Positions 58,979 to 64,000 of a DNA stretch of 64,000 bases are shown here, piece after piece (within the stretch, counting starts at the first letter, position 1; each line of letters begins with the position of its first letter). The notes beneath the pieces are model-generated. The model worked only from the letters and a program-made list of their open reading frames with translations, made no database searches and was not told the origin of the DNA. A program made the position numbers and the translations under genes. This stretch comes from Lojkania enalia (lineage: Eukaryota; Ascomycota; Dothideomycetes; Pleosporales): contig ML986613.1 of the NCBI GenBank assembly GCA_010094045.1, positions 310,001 through 374,000 of the forward strand, given 5' to 3'.

Positions 58979-60916
58979 ATGGATCTCTCGGGAACAATAC
59001 AAGATTATCGATACATAGCCTTACCGGATGATAGATCCATTCGCATGCTAATATTGGACTCTGGAGAGCAAGGCAATACTTTACGAGGAAGTCTAAATGC
59101 TGTTGAATGCAACTCTGCAGGCAGTTATGAATCGCTCTCCTACGTCTGGGGTGCACCGGAATGGATCCACGAAATTCTGATCCAAGGAGAAGATGGTGGA
59201 GGTCGAATCAAACTCACACCCAACCTCTTTGAAGCCTTAAATCGACTAATACTTCCTGATCGAATTCGTCGCATATGGGTGGACCAGATTTGTATCAACC
59301 AAGTCGACTGGCTGGAACGCAGTCAGCAAGTGCGATTTATGAACTGAATATACAAATAGGCAAGCCATGTTCTAGTTTGGCTTGGCTAGGATCACCAAAG
59401 AGTAGCGTAGTTAGAATTCAATCTGGTCAACGAACTCTTCGATATCTTTCAAATTGAAAGAGCCTGGCAAATCTCCAATTGATCTCAAGCAAGATCTGGA
59501 GAAAGTGTTAGAAGACGGATGGGGCCCTCTGAGCCATTTGACTGACCCGCCGTGGGTGAGTTTAAAGGATTACACGACCTCGTCGAGCGACTTGCGAATC
59601 ATTTCGTCTTTCCATAGTTTACGCGTGGTTGGGTTGTCCAAGAATTTGGCACAAAGACGCCGGCGACTCTGGTCTGGGGAGCCTCAGAAATTGACTGGCT
59701 GATCCTCTACAATGTATGCATGAAGTTAAATGACTATCGTAATCTTCGATGCAAATTTAAGATCAAAACTACATACCTCAGATACATATTCGAGCGATTT
59801 GTTGAGCGAGACTTGAGTAACGACCATGCGAATCGTATTAATTTCTTATACGAGTTACACCGCGCTCGCCACCTCAAATTTTCCGATGATCGTGACCGCG
59901 TTTTTGCTTGGCTGGGTCACTATTCACTACGCTGGAGCAATAAAGAGCTCGGAGCATTGGCGGCAGACTATACCAAAAGTCTTATTGAGATTTACAATGA
60001 TGTTACCACAGGGGGTTGGAAGGCAGCAAAGAGATCAGTGATGGTTTAGCTCTGATTGTACTGGCGGCTATTCAGCACATAAAGCTGTCATCCAGTGATA
60101 AGTCCTCGGCTCCGACACAGCATCGAGCCAGCCAAGATACATTACCATCCTGGGTACCGGACTGGAGAACGTATCAAAATCACATGCTCTATGAACCGAT
60201 CAACCCACATCACGCTCATGGAGCATCAAGTCCGAAATTGAAGCTTGATCTAGATTTGCCATCGCTCATAATTCATGGAGTGGAGGTGGATACCATAGAC
60301 ATGTACTCACGGCCTCTGTTATCAAAAGAATTCAATATTGGTCACGCAGATTCCGAAGGCAAAACAGCTATTGAGTACATCTGGCGTGATATCTGTCAGA
60401 AAGGTCGATTCAACCTCGCCGACAAATATATTACTGGAGAGGAATCACTCTTCGCATGTATGCAGACTCTTGGAAACGGCTGCGTCCTGATGGCCAGATG
60501 GGAACAGAATCCATACCATGAGACGCCTCCATCTTGGTGGCTCGAAAAGGAGGCAGTATACCATACGGATGTCTTAGGTGAAGGCTAATACTGTAGCGCC
60601 AGATATTTACAATCTCGCGAAGGAGGTGTAAAACAAGCACAAAGGAGAGCCACAGACTCGCGCAGTCAGTGGAGTAGCCAAGAATCGGATCTTTGCCCGA
60701 ACGGAGAAAGGATATTACGTTCCTAGGCCAGGGATTATGGAGCCAGGCGACATAATATGTGTTCTCTTCGGTGGCAAGCAGCCTTTCTGTCTGCGTCCCT
60801 TTGGACATGTTTACCGGCTTGTTGGTGAATGTTATGTACATGGCCTAATGAATGGACAAGCGATGGCAATGATGGATCGACAAGAGCTGACTGAAATGGC
60901 ATTTCAGATTGTTTGA
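58979..60916 (+). pseudogene. Broken HET-domain gene
   Basis: Starts at ATG 58979 with YRYIALPDDRSIRMLILD. HET blocks follow: YESLSYVWGAPEW, IRRIWVDQICINQVDWLE, SQQVRFMN, ASHVLVWLG, then TRGWVVQEFGTKTPATLVWG, RDRVFAWLGHYS, LPSWVPDWRT and the C-terminal MEPGDIICVLFGGKQPFCLR and YRLVGECYVHGLMNG. Stops interrupt the HET domain (TGA at 59344, TAG at 59356, and further TAG and TGA codons to 59480). Frame changes occur later, including near 60045 and 60590. The N- and C-terminal blocks are in the order of stand-alone HET proteins such as the one at 15088, to which it is related in architecture. Several stops are one C-to-T change from Gln or Arg codons, compatible with RIP. Confidence 0.85.
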
Positions 60917-62639
60917 GTGAGCTAGGGATGTTTCAGGCACTTTGTGGAAGTTATCAGGCTGTGGTTCTAACGGCAATGGAACTGTCAAGGCCACTCGCGG
61001 CTATGAGACTTATATTCTGCCTTAGTCACTAAAAGTCCGTGCTAGGACTGAAGCTCTTACGTAGGCAGAGTTGCCAAGAATAGATTGATGTATGTCGGAT
61101 TAATGTTAAACACAGGATTTGAACGCGGAAACGGTTTAAGGACGGCAACCATCCACTGTTGCAAAACCAGAGAAAAAAGGCGAGGAGTATCGGACACGCG
61201 CGTACGTTTACACTGCACTGCCGCCACGTTCCAGGCAATCAATTCTATATCAGCACTGAGGTAGATTGCAGTACGCGAGCCTGCGTAATGCAAGAAGCGA
61301 TTTGGCTCGACAATCTACTTCAGTGCTAATCAGATATACTGGGAACGCGGCAAAGGGATTTATTACGAGAACCTAACTAGGCTAGGAAGGTAAGATTTCG
61401 CTAACACCTTATACTGCGTGTTCCTAACTAAGCATCTATATCCTTAGCTCTTATAGGGATATAAATTGCAAACTAGGTTTATATTTTCTAAGTCGGCTCC
61501 ATAACGTAAGTATGTGGCGTATCTTTAATTGCATCTCCTTCCTTTTCTAGGACTATTCAAACCGGGGCCTCACACTTTCGATGGACAGATGTACTGCAAT
61601 ATTTGGGTCAGAGGTCACTATCGCACACGCTATACGCTGTGGACATATATACGTCATCTTCTAGCGTTACCTGCACAGGAACCTCCTCTAGCAACCATCT
61701 ACCGTTAAGATAGGATTATGTACGAAAACAAGCATGTATTGTCTTTGTCACGGATGACACACAACGGAGGTATTCAGTTCTTAGAGATCCCTTAGGGCGG
61801 CATTAGTTGAATGGACAAGATACAGTTTTACAAAGATCACGAGCTTGTTCTTATCGCTGATGCAGCGAACTTTAGCGATTGTTAAATGAACTAGATTGGA
61901 AACAATATGCGATTCCAGGTTCCGCTAGAACGAGAAAAAGGTTATATTAGCTTATGCAAAAGAAAGTAACTGGTTATATTCTTCTTTTCTGCTTCCTTCC
62001 TTCTTTATCCTAGCCATAGTAGCATGTGGACTAGATGGCTGGAATCCAGTTCCTACAGACCCCTCACAAGAACCTAGAAGGATTATTAGTGCGTATAGAG
62101 ATTTAGTATCGGATTCGTGAGAACCATGTACTAATTCACTTGTCTCACCTGCGTAGCTTTGCAAATTGACAATTTGCATTCTAACGTGTGCTTGGTGGCC
62201 TTGATGCCAGTACTTGTCAAGATTTCTGTGGCAATGTATTGGCGGCATTTACTAGTATACGACCAATGCAGAGGTATTTCTACTGTCACGTTAGAAACTC
62301 GGCTATTACGTCAGCTACATCCTGCCTATATATAGACCCTCGATATCCCTCAATTCACACCACTTTTGGCTGCCATTTCTCCCCTCTGGCATCGTGACAT
62401 CTACACACCATCGCTACCAGGGAGAGCGGTCGACTTACTCTAGCCACAGAGTTTTGAGATGGCGATTCTCCTGTTGGTATTCTTAGAAAATTGAATTGGT
62501 TGAGCGGAGGCATGGCCGGGTTGGGTGGGATCGTAAGGCTACGATGCTAAGATCGGCCTGCTTGCCAAGACTTTGCACAGCCACAGATCTAACAGCCACT
62601 AAGTTTCGCCGTAACGATTATTTAGGACATGCGGCGTTG
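60917..62639. other. Intergenic, no recognised gene
   Basis: 1.7 kb with short frames only. AT-rich patches near 61380-61520 may be old repeat DNA. No RNA gene was recognised. Confidence 0.4.
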
Positions 62640-62915
62640 TTTTGTACTAATTAGAGCTGATAATGGCCTATTGAGATATAGTAGGCTCTAACGTTCAAAT
62701 ATCACCCTTTTATGAGTATTCTAAGTGGTAAGAGCTTAATAGCGATGCTATAACAAGGGATTACTGTTACTCGCAAAAGAAGGCTCTTTATGACCTAAGC
62801 GTAAAAGACAATAATGCGAACGTAATTATTAGGTGTAAGGAGTCTTAGACCTTTATGAATAGCTATACCATATAATTTATACAGAAATATGGCAATATTA
62901 ACATACGCGCACCCT
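62640..62915 (-). repeat. Dispersed repeat, copy B (inverted relative to copy A)
   Basis: Reverse complement of this segment aligns with 52225-52480 over about 250 bp with interruptions. Shared words include AAATATCACCCTTTTAT (plus strand) against ATAAAAGGGTGATATTT in copy A. The two copies lie about 10 kb apart in opposite orientation. Confidence 0.65.
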
Positions 62916-63180
62916 ATAAGAGCTGTGAGCGGGAACGGCGATGTGCGGTGGAAGACGAAATTGGCATTTGGACATGACTTGATTCCACGAATAAGGCAAA
63001 AAACAAAGAATGCAATACAACACATCCAAAACACCAGAACCCATGCCTCATCTCCCCTTTAGAGCCTTAGCAGCAATTTGGCCGCACACGCGCTACAGTA
63101 AGGACCCGCAGTACCGAGAACCAAGAACCAATACCTCAACTCCATAAACACCGCAACAAAAAATGCACTAACCTTACAAT

Positions 63181-64000
63181 CTAAACACAAGGCTTACCCA
63201 CCTCGCTCAACTCGACTGCGTCTTGCATATTCGCAATACCATCTGCACTCAGCGTCCCACATCCACCGTCCGCCTGTTTACAAAAGAGATTCTGATCCTT
63301 GGCGAATTTCTCGAAGGAGCAGGCGCACGTATTTTCCGTGACATTGTAGGCTTTGGGGAGCCAGAGCAGCGAGCGATCAACGGGCTTGCAGTTCAAGGCT
63401 CCTGGATTATCGTACTGGGTGGCGGAGATTTGGGCAGGCGAGTTGGGCGCGTTAGGTTTGCGACCAAGGACAGTGAAAATCTGCAATCATGAGTCGAAGA
63501 AAGACACTACGGATGAGAGACTTACTCTTCCATCAGTAAACTCCAACAGACCTCCAAACTTGACCTCCGGAGTCGTTTGATCACACTACACACGTCAGTC
63601 CTCCCATCCGCAAATATGAGACAGGTTATGGCCATCTTACAGCATCGATAACGCTCTCTAGTGTCCTACGGCAAGAATCCCTATTCTCAAACTCTGTCTT
63701 GCCCTCAAAATACTTCGTTTCATTCGTCAGCACCGCCATCCCCGGCTTCAGCGTAAGCCCAATCGATAATTCCACTTTATCATTCCCCGGTGCCGTAGCC
63801 TCCGTCCAAACATCCAGCACCTTATGATTCCCTCCAGGAGTTGTCATATTCGAAAGCCGGACCTTGGGCACAATGTGGAAGGAGAGGAGATCCTCTCTGC
63901 CGCAGAAATCGCGGATACTTGCCGCGGCCTGATCACGGGTGAAGGGTTGAAGACTCGGACCGAGATACCTCGTTTCGTTCCTCGCGACGCATTTAATTTC
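63181..64000 (-). CDS. Cysteine-containing protein of unknown function (5' partial)
   Basis: Three exons are visible (64000..63641, 63585..63526, 63480..63181) with consensus GTAAG donors, giving 239 residues. The frame is open to the window edge, so the N-terminus, and any signal peptide, lies outside. Recognisable sequence: VARNETRYLGPSL, FTRDQAAASIRDFCGREDLL, MTTPGGNHKVLDVWTEAT, ENRDSCRRTLESVIDA across to CDQTTPEVKFGGLLEFTDGR, and ENTCACSFEKFAKDQNLFC near the end. Eight or more cysteines and several N-glycosylation sites (N-E-T, N-V-T, N-M-T) suggest a secreted disulfide-bonded protein. The composition is reminiscent of fungal secreted hypothetical proteins; I know no function. Confidence 0.7.

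Noticed and set aside
1..64000. tRNA or rRNA genes
   Set aside because: I looked for B-box-like GGTTCGANTCC words. The near matches (for example near 11157 inside the transposon and near 55371) have no plausible cloverleaf context.

Overview
The window is nuclear DNA of a filamentous ascomycete (Pezizomycotina). This rests on many short introns (about 47-66 bp) with GTAWGT-type donors and CTRAY branch points, on fungus-specific families (HET-domain proteins, the chitin synthase chaperone CHS7, a bZIP-DUF3425 factor), and on AT-rich, stop-riddled transposon copies that look RIP-mutated. A Leotiomycete is my best guess for the class; that part is weak inference. Gene models below were built by hand from splice signals and reading-frame continuity.

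Layout. 0-9 kb is a conserved block: the 3' part of a microbial-type PARG gene, a one-piece CAND1 gene, a small mitochondrial membrane protein and a PLAC8 protein. 9-14 kb is decayed: a broken copy of a fungal Cys/His domain gene, a complete but mutated pogo/Fot1 transposon with inverted repeats and TA target duplication, an apparently intact paralogue of the Cys/His gene, and the orphan tail of an AAA ATPase. 15-28 kb is rich in self/non-self-type genes: an intact HET gene, a broken HET gene of the NLR-associated type, a second intact HET gene and a broken CHAT-domain gene, with a secreted RNase T1-type nuclease and the haem gene HEM3 between them. 29-31 kb has a secreted FAD (berberine-bridge type) oxidoreductase.

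34-46 kb is gene-dense housekeeping DNA: a fungal magnesium-chelatase-like protein, NAD kinase, CHS7, dihydroxyacetone kinase, a bZIP-DUF3425 transcription factor and, divergent from it, an HSL-type alpha/beta hydrolase. 46.7-63 kb is gene-poor and degraded: a T-rich stretch with degenerate repeats, a small GPI-anchored protein, a Tc1-like relic, a RelA/SpoT-domain pseudogene, another HET pseudogene, and two copies of a dispersed repeat in opposite orientation about 10 kb apart. The window ends inside a cysteine-containing protein of unknown function.

The housekeeping genes show no shared pathway. The clearest collective signal is the accessory compartments: six genes or relics of families tied to fungal cell-death and allorecognition signalling or nucleotide alarms (four HET, one CHAT, one RelA/SpoT), four of them broken, interspersed with mutated transposons. 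This reads as birth-and-death turnover rather than one working system.
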